Assembly (NCBI GenBank): GCA_947627845.1
Contig: CANQXQ010000004.1
Span: 1-36,045, forward strand
Length of the DNA stretch: 36,045 bases
Direction of reading: 5' to 3'
Source of the DNA: an uncultured Bacilli bacterium
Lineage (GTDB): Bacteria > Bacillota_I > Bacilli_A > RF39 > UBA660
This document shows positions 18,473 to 27,350 of the stretch, in pieces. The notes under the pieces are model-generated. The model made no database searches. It saw only the letters and a program-made list of their open reading frames with translations, and was not told the DNA's origin. Every line of letters begins with the position of its first letter. The stretch's first letter is position 1. The translations under genes and the position numbers were made by a program.

Positions 18473-20569
18473 ATGAAAGAGAAAATAAAATTATCATTTC
18501 GTAAAATTCGTAAAAAAATTGTTGAATATATAGCTACTAATCGCTTATTTATCTCCTATGTAATAATCTCTTTATTAGGCTTAGCTTTAATAAGAAATTT
18601 TACAATAGGTAATATGTTTAGCTTTAAAACTTTTATTGTTGATGTAGCCATTGTTATAATGATAGGTTCTTTAGGTTATTTAATTAAACCGCAAAATCAA
18701 TTTCGTTATTTTTTTATTCTCATAATTATCTTTACAATTATGGAAGTTGTAAACTCTATATATTATAAATTTTACTATTCTTTTGCTTCCTTAGGAGAAC
18801 TTGCGACCGCCGGGCAAACAGAAACTGTGACAGGTTCCATTTTTGAAAGATTAGAATATTTTGATGTTATTTACATCATATTTCCTTTTCTTTTTTATTT
18901 TCTTCATAAAAAATTATTACGCACTCCTTACTATAAATTTATGAGCCTTGTTGAAAAGGGCAAAAAGATGTGTGTATCAACTTTATTAGTGGGATGTATT
19001 ATTTTAGCTTATACTTTTGTGACCGCGACTAAATCAGATTATTCTCGGTTAGCTAAATTATGGAATCGAACCGCGGTCGTGGAGCGTTTTGGTCTTGCCA
19101 TGTATCAGTGTAACGATGTTATTCAAACTTTAACTCCGAAAATAAATAGTTTATTTGGCTATGAAAAATCCGTTCAAAAATTTACTCAATATTTTACTAG
19201 TGAAAATATCGATAAATATAAGAAAACTAATAAATATACTAATATTTTAGAAGGTTATAATATTATTTTTATTCACATGGAGGGCATGGAAACCTATCTT
19301 ATGGATTTAGAATTTAATGGTGTTGAAGCTGTTCCTAATGTTAATAAATTAGCTAAAGAAGGAATGTTCTTCTCAAATTTTTACCCTCAAATAAGCATAG
19401 GAACATCTAGTGATACGGAATTTACCTTATTAACTAGTATTATGCCAGCTCAAAGAGGGGCAGTCTTTACGACTTATTATGATCGAGATTATAATTCTAT
19501 TCCTAAATTATTAAAAGAAAAAGGTTATTATACCTTTAGTATGCATGGTAATCATAAAACAATGTGGAACCGAAATGTAATGCATAAAAATCTTGGCTAT
19601 GAAGATATGTATTTTGAGGAGAGTTTTGAATATACTGAAGATGATGTTATTAATTTAGGTATAAATGATAAATTATTCTTTAAAGAAGCTATGCCTATAT
19701 TAGAAAATATCGAGGCCACTAATAAAAATTATATGGGAACAATTATAACCTTATCAAATCATTCCCCATTTGTCTTTTTAGATAAATATGGCGAATATGA
19801 TTTATCAACCACTTATCGAGATTGTGATGATAATGGTAAATGTGAAGATGTAACAACTAATTTCTTACAAGAAGATGCTGAAGGAAATCCTTATAAAGGA
19901 AAAGATGCTTATAAGAGTGCGGCTGGTAATTATATTAAAAGTGCCCATTATGCCGATGCGGCTTTAGGTGAATTCTTTGAATATGTAAATAATTCTGACT
20001 ATTTTAATAACACTATATTTGTTTTATATGGTGATCATGATGCCAAATTAACCCGAAAAGAAAAAAATTATTTATATAACTATGACTATAAAACTGGCGA
20101 GTTAAAAGATGAGACTGATCCAACTTATATTGATTATGATTATTATGCTCATGAATTAAACAAAAGAACACCTTTAATATTATGGACTAAAAATTCGAAA
20201 CTCCGTAGCGTCTTAAATGGCAAAATAGATTATGTTATGGGCATGTATGATGTCATGCCAACTTTAGGTAATATGCTTGGTATTGAAAATGAATTTGCCT
20301 TTGGTCATGATATATTTAACACTAAATATGATAATTTTGTTCCATTCCCAAATGGTAATTTTGTAAACAATTTAATCTATTATAATAATTCAACTGAAAA
20401 ATATAAGATATTAAAAGAGAATGTCGAATTACCAACTGATTATATTTCCAATTTAATTACTGAAACGGAAAACATTTTAGATGTCTCAAATAGTATAATA
20501 GTTCATGACTTAATTAAACTTGAAGGAGAAAAAGTTTTAAATATTAAAGAAAATGGGGTAACTGAATAA
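18473..20569 (+). CDS. LTA synthase-family sulfatase (membrane)
   Basis: N-terminal TM segments; IIFIHMEGMETYLMD, ISIGTSSDTEFTLLTSIMP catalytic Thr region, FVLYGDHDAKL. Start refined from 18464. Confidence 0.88.
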   Translation: MKEKIKLSFRKIRKKIVEYIATNRLFISYVIISLLGLALIRNFTIGNMFSFKTFIVDVAIVIMIGSLGYLIKPQNQFRYFFILIIIFTIMEVVNSIYYKFYYSFASLGELATAGQTETVTGSIFERLEYFDVIYIIFPFLFYFLHKKLLRTPYYKFMSLVEKGKKMCVSTLLVGCIILAYTFVTATKSDYSRLAKLWNRTAVVERFGLAMYQCNDVIQTLTPKINSLFGYEKSVQKFTQYFTSENIDKYKKTNKYTNILEGYNIIFIHMEGMETYLMDLEFNGVEAVPNVNKLAKEGMFFSNFYPQISIGTSSDTEFTLLTSIMPAQRGAVFTTYYDRDYNSIPKLLKEKGYYTFSMHGNHKTMWNRNVMHKNLGYEDMYFEESFEYTEDDVINLGINDKLFFKEAMPILENIEATNKNYMGTIITLSNHSPFVFLDKYGEYDLSTTYRDCDDNGKCEDVTTNFLQEDAEGNPYKGKDAYKSAAGNYIKSAHYADAALGEFFEYVNNSDYFNNTIFVLYGDHDAKLTRKEKNYLYNYDYKTGELKDETDPTYIDYDYYAHELNKRTPLILWTKNSKLRSVLNGKIDYVMGMYDVMPTLGNMLGIENEFAFGHDIFNTKYDNFVPFPNGNFVNNLIYYNNSTEKYKILKENVELPTDYISNLITETENILDVSNSIIVHDLIKLEGEKVLNIKENGVTE

Positions 20570-21201
20570 TGCGAAAAAGATATAAATTTGGGTTAACAGT
20601 AATAGCTATTATTTTAATTATAATTTGTTCTATTGGTATCAATAAATATTTAACGAAAGATCCAGAAGAAGAACCCAAAAATACCACTAAAGTAGTCAAT
20701 GATATAAAAGAATATGGTTATACCCTAGATGATCGTGATACTAAATATATGCAAGAAGAATTTAATAATTTGCACGAAATATTAACTGCCGAGGAAATAA
20801 ATTATGAAGACTATGCCCAAAGTATTGCTAAATTATTTATAATAGATTTTTATACTTTAAACAATAAAATAAATAAATATGATGTGGGTGGTCTGGAATA
20901 TGTTTATTTACCCAAAAAAGAGGAATTTAATTCCAAAGCTATGGATACAATTTATAAAGATATAATTGATAATACTTATCAAGATCGTGTCCAAGATTTA
21001 CCAGAAATAACCAATGTTGAAATTCTTGATGTCAAGGAAAATGAAATAGAAATAAATAAAACTAAAATGTCTGGTTATAAAGTAACTATGCGTTATACAT
21101 ATAAAGAAAATTTAGGGTATGATACTAAAGGAACCTGTTATTTAGTTTTAAATAATGATAAATTAGAGGTTGCCAAATATAATCCCGATATAGATAATTA
21201 G
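20569..21201 (+). CDS. Membrane-anchored hypothetical protein
   Basis: One N-terminal TM; start overlaps preceding stop (taATG). Confidence 0.65.
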   Translation: MRKRYKFGLTVIAIILIIICSIGINKYLTKDPEEEPKNTTKVVNDIKEYGYTLDDRDTKYMQEEFNNLHEILTAEEINYEDYAQSIAKLFIIDFYTLNNKINKYDVGGLEYVYLPKKEEFNSKAMDTIYKDIIDNTYQDRVQDLPEITNVEILDVKENEIEINKTKMSGYKVTMRYTYKENLGYDTKGTCYLVLNNDKLEVAKYNPDIDN

Positions 21202-21212
21202 GAGTGAGTTAA

Positions 21213-21737
21213 ATGAGAAATTATGATACTATCGATATATTTTTTATTGCTTTAATTAGTGCTTATTTTATTACTTTATTATGTATCATTATTTCTCTTG
21301 CTTATTTATATATTTCTAAACATTTTTTCCATCATAAAAAGAATGAACCAGAAAAAGAGTTAAAAGTTAAAAAAGAGAATAACATAAAAAAAGAAATTAA
21401 AACTAAAAAAGATACTAAAACTAAAAAAGAAGCTCGGAAAAAACAAAGTCTTAAAGAAAAATTATATCAAAATAAATTATTTCAAAAATTATTTATGGTT
21501 GAAGTAAAAAAGAACCGAAAGGAAACAATTAAACCAAGTAAAGCTAAGACAAATAAATCTTCTTCGAAAAAGAGTTCTTCTAAAATTTCTATTTCTAAAA
21601 AAACTTCTCCTAATTCAGTTTCATTTAAGAATAAAAAATCATCTCCGAAGAAAAAAAACTCTACCTCTAAAAATAAAAAGAAAAGCAAATCAAATAATAA
21701 GAAAAAAACAACTAAAAAGAACTATCACCAAAAATAG
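21213..21737 (+). CDS. Lys/Ser-rich, single-TM hypothetical protein
   Basis: TM followed by highly basic low-complexity tail (KKSSSKISISKKTSPNSVSFKNKKSSPKKKN...). Confidence 0.65.
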   Translation: MRNYDTIDIFFIALISAYFITLLCIIISLAYLYISKHFFHHKKNEPEKELKVKKENNIKKEIKTKKDTKTKKEARKKQSLKEKLYQNKLFQKLFMVEVKKNRKETIKPSKAKTNKSSSKKSSSKISISKKTSPNSVSFKNKKSSPKKKNSTSKNKKKSKSNNKKKTTKKNYHQK

Positions 21738-21744
21738 TTCTTTT
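21715..21744 (+). terminator. Terminator overlapping CDS end
   Basis: AAAAGAACTAT (21715-21725) / ATAGTTCTTTT (21734-21744). Confidence 0.85.
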
Positions 21745-21807
21745 ATTTGGGTTATAACCTAAGCAAATAAGGGCCAGTATCATACTATAATTTAGGAGGT
21801 AATTGAA

Positions 21808-22242
21808 ATGTTATTTGAAGATAACAATTTTGACATTAACTTGTCAATGTTTATGCCTGATTTAGGTTTATCTCGTAATCCCAATATATTAGATCCTAAC
21901 GAAGGCTTTTTAAGAGGAAATATGTTCCGTAATGAATATGTTCCTTACAAAAATTTAACTTATTTTAAACTTAACCCAAGAAACGAAAAAGAAAAATTAT
22001 TATATCGTATCATGGCCTTATCTTTTGCCATCAATGATTTAAACTTATATTTAGATTTACATCCTGATAATAAAGATATGTTTGAATTATTCAAAAAATA
22101 TGTCGTTGAGAAAAAAGAATTAAGTGCTAAATATAATAAAACCTATGGTCCTTTAACAGTAACTAAAGATGTTGGCACAAAATATGATTGGCTAAATTCT
22201 CCATGGCCTTGGGACAATATGGGAGGTGGAATGTATGTTTAA
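21808..22242 (+). CDS. Spore coat CotJA-CotJB fusion-like protein
   Basis: CotJA-like LDPNEGFLRGNMFRNEYVPYKNLTY; CotJB-like LLYRIMALSFAINDLNLYLDLHPDNKDMFELFKKYVVEKKELSAKYNKTYGPLT...WLNSPWPWD. Confidence 0.85.
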   Translation: MLFEDNNFDINLSMFMPDLGLSRNPNILDPNEGFLRGNMFRNEYVPYKNLTYFKLNPRNEKEKLLYRIMALSFAINDLNLYLDLHPDNKDMFELFKKYVVEKKELSAKYNKTYGPLTVTKDVGTKYDWLNSPWPWDNMGGGMYV

Positions 22243-22801
22243 ATATGTAAAGCATCTAAACTACCCTGTAAACATTCATAAAAAAGATTTACGGATGGCT
22301 AAATATTTATTATCGCAATTTGGTGGTTCCAATAGTGAACTTGCCGCGGCTTTAAGATATTTTTCCCAAAAATTTAATATGCCAGATGATTATGGTAAAG
22401 CTCTTTTAAATGATATTGCAACCGAAGAATTAGGCCATTGTGAAATGATTGCCACCATGGTTCATCAATTAACTAAAGATGCGACTGTTAAAGAAATGGA
22501 AGAGGCCGGTTTAGGAGGAGTTTACACTGAACATGGCAAAGGAACATACCCAACTGATGCGAATGGTGTTCCATTTACTGCTAGTTATTTTGCTGTAACT
22601 GGTGATCCTCTTGCTGATATAAGTGAAGATATGGCCGCAGAACAAAAAGCTCGAGCTATTTATGAAAATTTAATTGACTTAGCTGAAGATGAAGATGTTA
22701 TAAGAGTATTACTATTTTTAAGACAAAGAGAAGTCATTCATTTTAATCGTTTTAAAGAATTATATGAATATTATCAAAAGAAAGGTTATGAAAAGAACTA
22801 G
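22235..22801 (+). CDS. cotJC: Spore coat protein CotJC (manganese catalase family)
   Basis: MFKYVKHLNYPVNIHKKDLRMAKYLLSQFGGSNSELAAALRYFSQ; TEELGHCEMIATMVHQL; ferritin-like metal ligands. Start refined from 22226. Confidence 0.95.
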   Translation: MFKYVKHLNYPVNIHKKDLRMAKYLLSQFGGSNSELAAALRYFSQKFNMPDDYGKALLNDIATEELGHCEMIATMVHQLTKDATVKEMEEAGLGGVYTEHGKGTYPTDANGVPFTASYFAVTGDPLADISEDMAAEQKARAIYENLIDLAEDEDVIRVLLFLRQREVIHFNRFKELYEYYQKKGYEKN

Positions 22802-22820
22802 AAAATTTCTAGTTTTTTTA
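22796..22820 (+). terminator. Terminator overlapping cotJC stop
   Basis: AACTAGAA (22796-22803) / TTCTAGTT (22807-22814) plus T-run. Confidence 0.88.
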
Positions 22821-22893
22821 ATTTGTAAAGTTGCAAAACTCCATTAATTATGATAGACTTATATTAGAATAGAAAAAGGTTTAGGTGACAAGT

Positions 22894-24498
22894 ATGCATA
22901 CTGAGGTTTTTAATAATATTGACACCCTTATAAATATGGCTAATTCTCCTTTAAATATTGATGAGATAAATACGGAATTAATCACTTTAAGAAAAAATAT
23001 AAAAACTAAACAAAGTGAAATAGAAGATTTAAAAAGTCTTATGACTGATAGTAGATATTTTAATGCTTCGAATGAATTAGTTGATAAAAATATTGAAATA
23101 AGTTTAAAAAATAAAATAAATCGCCTAAATCGAAAAATAAAAGCTATTAAAGAAACTATCACTGAAATTCAAAATCGGGAAAAAAGAATCCATAGTGATA
23201 TCACCGCTTTAGATGCTAAATTAAATGAAAATGCTACTTATTTAGAAGTATTAGAAACAAAAGTAAATAGTTCAACTAGTAATGAATACTATAAATCTCT
23301 TTTAAATAAAGAACAAGAAAGTAATAATTTATTAAAAAAGGAATTAGAAAATAAAAATAATTTATATAATGATATTCTAAAAGAATTAGATTTAAATAAT
23401 CAAGCTTATAATGAACTAACCAATAAACTTACTACGGAAAAAAATCGTTTAAATGATATTTTAGATAATTTAGATAATCCTAATGCTTATATCGATGAAG
23501 ATTTAAAAAATACTGATAATGAAAAACTAGCTACTTTAAATAAAGAATTAGATGCTCTAGAAAAAAGAAAACTCGAATTATTAACTGATGCTAATATGAT
23601 TGGGGCCGATGCTAAAGAATTAATTATTGATAATGATTTTACGGGAGCTCTAGCTAAAATAAAAGAATTAGTTACAATTGTTAAAAATACCCCATATATG
23701 GATGTAACATCTATGAGCATCTTAGATGAAGAATTAGAAAAAAAAGAAAATATGCGCGATGAATTATCAAATTTAATCGATAATAAAAATTATGAAGAAT
23801 TAGAAAGTGACTCCCTAAATAATCGTCTTAATTATATTAAAGATAGTATTTCTAAAAATAATGAATTAGCCGCTAAATATCAAAATGAAATAGATATAGC
23901 AGATGAATATGTCAATAATGTTTTAGCAAATTCTATAACTTCTTTAGAAAATGAAATATTAACTTTAGAAAAAAGTATTACAGAATATCATAATCTTCTT
24001 AAAGATAATAGTAAAACTCCTCGAGTAAAAGCTAATTTAGAAAGTACTATTACTAAAAAAGAAAAAGAAAATAATATTTTAAATGAAATTCTAACGGCTT
24101 ATAAAGAAAATTTATTAGCTAAAATCGAATATACAAATGAATTAAATGCTTTAATAACCCATTTAAAAGATGAAAATACCAATTTAAATATCGAATTAGA
24201 TAAATTAACAAAACTATCGCTTTTAGATTTAACCACTAAAGATTATGCTCGGGAAGAAGAAGATAAAGAGGAACTAAAGAAACTTAATGATGAAATCGCC
24301 GCGATTAAAAATCGTGAACAATTCACTAAAACTCCTGATGAAATATATGATGAAATTGATATGTATTTAGCTAGTATTAATACTCCCGAAACTCTTAAAG
24401 TCGAAAATAATGTATCTTCTAAACCAGAACCGGAAAGAATTAAAGTAGTGGAAATAATACCAGTTGAAACAGTTAAAGCGGAAACTGGAGGTAATTAA
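22894..24498 (+). CDS. Large coiled-coil protein of unknown function
   Basis: Continuous Lys/Glu/Leu/Asn heptad-rich helical sequence of about 530 aa. Start refined from 22885. Confidence 0.7.
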   Translation: MHTEVFNNIDTLINMANSPLNIDEINTELITLRKNIKTKQSEIEDLKSLMTDSRYFNASNELVDKNIEISLKNKINRLNRKIKAIKETITEIQNREKRIHSDITALDAKLNENATYLEVLETKVNSSTSNEYYKSLLNKEQESNNLLKKELENKNNLYNDILKELDLNNQAYNELTNKLTTEKNRLNDILDNLDNPNAYIDEDLKNTDNEKLATLNKELDALEKRKLELLTDANMIGADAKELIIDNDFTGALAKIKELVTIVKNTPYMDVTSMSILDEELEKKENMRDELSNLIDNKNYEELESDSLNNRLNYIKDSISKNNELAAKYQNEIDIADEYVNNVLANSITSLENEILTLEKSITEYHNLLKDNSKTPRVKANLESTITKKEKENNILNEILTAYKENLLAKIEYTNELNALITHLKDENTNLNIELDKLTKLSLLDLTTKDYAREEEDKEELKKLNDEIAAIKNREQFTKTPDEIYDEIDMYLASINTPETLKVENNVSSKPEPERIKVVEIIPVETVKAETGGN

Positions 24499-24499
24499 A

Positions 24500-24745
24500 A
24501 TGGGACTTAAAAGAAATTGCATAATTGTTTTAGAAAATAATGAACAATATATAATTTTAAATGAAGCTATGTATTATGGTAAAAAATATTTTCTAGCGAT
24601 GGGATTAGATCAAAATCGTGTCGTTAATAATAAAAACGTGGTAATTTTAGAAGAATATGTAAGTGGATTTGAGACCTATGTAACTAAAGTGATTGATAGT
24701 GAAACAATTAAAGTCTTAACTAGAATGTTTAAAGCTCAAAACTAA
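24500..24745 (+). CDS. Small DUF1292-like protein
   Basis: ORF of 81 aa, short beta-rich (CIIVLENNEQYIILNEAMYYGKKYFLAMGLDQ); ggaggtaattaaaATG start. Confidence 0.45.
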   Translation: MGLKRNCIIVLENNEQYIILNEAMYYGKKYFLAMGLDQNRVVNNKNVVILEEYVSGFETYVTKVIDSETIKVLTRMFKAQN

Positions 24746-24811
24746 AATCACTAAAACTATGGAATTAAATCCTTTTTTTTGATATAATAAAAAAGAAAGG
24801 AAAATGTAAGT

Positions 24812-25627
24812 ATGACGTTAAATATGATATGGGAAGTCACGACTAAAATTATTGATATTGGAGTTGTGTGGCTCGTATTCTATTTTATTTTAAAAAATAT
24901 AAAAAATAATATTAAGATGGTTTTAATCTTTAAAGGCGTAATCTTAATCTTAATTATTAAATTATTAAGTGATTTATTAAATTTATATACGGTTGGTATA
25001 ATTTTACAATATTGTTTAGAATGGGGACCTTTAGCTATTATTGTGATCTTCCAACCAGAAATAAGAGGGGTATTAGAATCCATAGGTCGTACCCAATTAC
25101 TCGGTCGTCATAAAATATTAACTATTGATGAAAGAGAAAAAGTAGTTTATGAAATAATGAAAGCCATCGAATACTTTAAACGTAATCGTATTGGGGCTTT
25201 AATAGTTATTGAAAGAGAAATTTCGTTGCAGGAATATATTGAACCGGCGACTAAAATTTATGCCGATTTATCAAGTGACTTATTAGAGACTATTTTCTTC
25301 CCTAATGGACCATTACATGATGGGGGAGTAATACTAGAGGGTGATCGAATTACTTGTGCCGGCGCTATTTTTAAAACTAGCTTAAGTGGTAGTATTTCTA
25401 AGAGATTAGGAACTAGACATAGAGCGGCCTTAGGTATCGCCGAAGAAAGTGATGCCGTTGCTTTAGTAGTTTCCGAAGAGACTGGTCGTTTAAGTATAGC
25501 TTGTGATGGTGAAATAAATTACAATTTAACTTTAGATGAATTTAGAATGTTATTAATTGACTCTCTAAACCCAAAACCTGAAGTATTCTATGAAGCCGAA
25601 AATAAAGAGAGTGATGGTGAAGAATAA
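24812..25627 (+). CDS. cdaA: Diadenylate cyclase CdaA
   Basis: N-terminal TMs, VIFQPEIRGVLESIGR, GPLHDGGVI (DGA-type motif, G variant), GTRHRAALGIAE. Confidence 0.95.
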   Translation: MTLNMIWEVTTKIIDIGVVWLVFYFILKNIKNNIKMVLIFKGVILILIIKLLSDLLNLYTVGIILQYCLEWGPLAIIVIFQPEIRGVLESIGRTQLLGRHKILTIDEREKVVYEIMKAIEYFKRNRIGALIVIEREISLQEYIEPATKIYADLSSDLLETIFFPNGPLHDGGVILEGDRITCAGAIFKTSLSGSISKRLGTRHRAALGIAEESDAVALVVSEETGRLSIACDGEINYNLTLDEFRMLLIDSLNPKPEVFYEAENKESDGEE

Positions 25628-26997
25628 TGAAAAGTATTTTTAATTTTTTTAAGAAACTTATTTTAGGTATTTACCATTTATTAGATAAATTAATTATTAC
25701 TCCCATTAGTAGATTAATTTTTAATATAAGGGAATATTTAAAATCACATAATTTAAAATTAGATTATATTATTAATCGTCCTCATTTTATTATTTATGTT
25801 TCTTTAGTTTTAGCTGTAGTTATGTTTTTATTAATCGATTCGCATGTTATTACTTTAGTAGAATCCGAAGCCGAAGTTTTAACTAATGTTCCAGTTAAAG
25901 CTGATTATAATGAAGAAGCCTATGTCGTCGAGGGTATTCCCAAGACTGTTGATATTGTTTTAATAGGTCGTAAAAGTGATATCTATTTAGCTAAACGTTT
26001 AGGAACTAATATGGTTTTATTAGATTTATCAGATTATACCGCTCGTAGTCAAGCTTATCGGGTTTATCTATCATATACTAAATCCATCGACTCTATTAAT
26101 TATAAATTAGATCCCTCATACGTTTCTGTAACCATTAAAGATAAAATAAGTGTAACTAGAACTATTGATTATGATTTAGTTAATGTTGATTATTTAAATG
26201 AACGTTTAAGTGTTAAAAGTGTTGAACTTGGCAAAAGTGAAGTAGTAGTAAAAGGTAGTGAAGACTCATTAAATAATATTGCTACCGTTAAAGCCTTAAT
26301 CGATTTACGAGATAATAGCTTAAATGATGCCGGAACTTATGATATCGATAATATTCCTATTTTAGCTTATGATAGTAAAGGAAAAATAATTGAAGAAGTA
26401 GAAATTGTCCCCACGACTATGACTGCCAGTATTACATTAGATACATACTCTAAAAGTGTTCCAATAAATGTTTTAACAACGGGTAATCTAGTCACTGGTA
26501 AATCTATTGCCTCTATTTTAATAAATAATCAAAATGCTCATTCTGTCACTATATATGGTGATGAAGAAACCATTAGTGGTATTACTAGTGTTCCTGTAAC
26601 TATTAATGTTGCTGGTCAAGGAGGAAATGGAACTCGTTCTTATAATGTTACGATAAATAAACCAAGTGGAGTAAGAAGTATAAGCGAAACTAAAGCTACA
26701 ATTACTGTAACCTTTGGTGATGAAAAACAAAAAGAAGTTAACATCTCTAATATTTCTTATCAAAATTTAGCTAGTGGTTTAGTTCCTAATATTGTTGGAA
26801 CTGATAGTGTTAATGTTATTGTAAAAGGTGTTCAATCAGTAATAGATGGTGTAACAAGTAGTAATATCAATGCTTATATTGATCTTGAGGGCTATGGTGT
26901 TGGTGAATATGATGTAGAAGTAAAAATAGATAGTAAAGATCCTCGTATAAAATATGTTGTATCATCAACAGTAAAGGTTCGTATCACCAATGATTAA
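25627..26997 (+). CDS. cdaR: CdaR (YbbR-domain regulator of CdaA)
   Basis: One TM then tandem YbbR-like repeats (VPVKADYNEEAYVVEGIPKTVDIVLIGRKSDI...); overlaps cdaA stop. Confidence 0.9.
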   Translation: MKSIFNFFKKLILGIYHLLDKLIITPISRLIFNIREYLKSHNLKLDYIINRPHFIIYVSLVLAVVMFLLIDSHVITLVESEAEVLTNVPVKADYNEEAYVVEGIPKTVDIVLIGRKSDIYLAKRLGTNMVLLDLSDYTARSQAYRVYLSYTKSIDSINYKLDPSYVSVTIKDKISVTRTIDYDLVNVDYLNERLSVKSVELGKSEVVVKGSEDSLNNIATVKALIDLRDNSLNDAGTYDIDNIPILAYDSKGKIIEEVEIVPTTMTASITLDTYSKSVPINVLTTGNLVTGKSIASILINNQNAHSVTIYGDEETISGITSVPVTINVAGQGGNGTRSYNVTINKPSGVRSISETKATITVTFGDEKQKEVNISNISYQNLASGLVPNIVGTDSVNVIVKGVQSVIDGVTSSNINAYIDLEGYGVGEYDVEVKIDSKDPRIKYVVSSTVKVRITND

Positions 26998-27010
26998 CGA
27001 ACCTTTTTTA
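26973..27010 (+). terminator. cdaR terminator
   Basis: AAAGGTTCG (26973-26981) / CGAACCTTT (26998-27006) plus T-run; stop codon in the loop. Confidence 0.88.
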
Positions 27011-27047
27011 TATTTTCATAACTTAAAGTTTATGTTATACTAAATAT

Positions 27048-27153
27048 AGGTAAGCGTTAGGAAACTGACGTCTACTTAATGGTTTAAGTGGACGCTTATA
27101 CCAATATTATTACTGTTCGAACAATAATAATAAATGGTTTAGGCGCCTTTTTT
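27048..27153 (+). ncRNA. Candidate structured ncRNA A (three-way junction plus terminator)
   Basis: Promoter TTTTCA-17-TATACT with upstream TG (27013-27041); P1 GGTAAGC/GCTTATACC, P2 GTTAG-GAAA-CTGAC, P3 GTCTACTTAA-TGGT-TTAAGTGGAC with no unpaired junction bases; alternative terminator GCTTATACC/GGTTTAGGC before T6. Confidence 0.65.
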
Positions 27154-27164
27154 AGCATAATAAA

Positions 27165-27183
27165 AAAGCCCCATAAAGGCTTT
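27165..27183. terminator. Bidirectional terminator between ncRNA A and B
   Basis: AAAGCC (27165-27170) / GGCTTT (27178-27183), A-run on one side and T-rich on the other. Confidence 0.75.
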
Positions 27184-27191
27184 CTTTTCGT

Positions 27192-27298
27192 CAAAAAAAC
27201 ATTTAACTTTTGCTTGAATTAGTAGAATTTGATATTAGTTAAGTAAAGGAAGTATATCAAAGAATGGAAAAGAATATTCAAACAAATTAAATGTTCGA
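27192..27298 (-). ncRNA. Candidate structured ncRNA B (rod with internal and terminal pyrimidine-rich loops)
   Basis: Minus-strand TTGACA (27333-27328), 17-nt spacer, TAGTAT; helices 27287-27295/27198-27206, 27276-27286/27209-27219, 27254-27261/27228-27235; T-run after closing stem. Confidence 0.6.
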
Positions 27299-27350
27299 TT
27301 GTGTATACTACTACAAAAAATATATTTTGTCAAGTATAAATTACAAAAAA

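Noticed and set aside
21482-21688. Minus-strand ORF, Phe/Leu/Glu rich
   Set aside because: Reverse complement of a Lys/Ser-rich low-complexity tail.
22881-23720. Minus-strand ORFs 22881-23162 and 23487-23720
   Set aside because: Antisense to the coiled-coil gene; compositional artefacts.
24880-25083. Minus-strand ORF of 67 aa
   Set aside because: Antisense to cdaA TM region.
26518-26763. Minus-strand ORF of 81 aa
   Set aside because: Antisense to YbbR repeats in cdaR.
27048-27153. Known riboswitch (purine, TPP, SAM) for ncRNA A
   Set aside because: Conserved aptamer sequences of those classes are absent and no downstream + strand gene is adjacent.
27241-27290. Plus-strand micro-ORF MEKNIQTN with SD aaaggaag
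   Set aside because: Only 8 codons, and the region is better explained by the minus-strand RNA structure.
27192-27298. 6S RNA call for ncRNA B
   Set aside because: Rod with central bubble is suggestive, but about 107 nt is too short for known 6S RNAs and I could not identify conserved 6S sequence.
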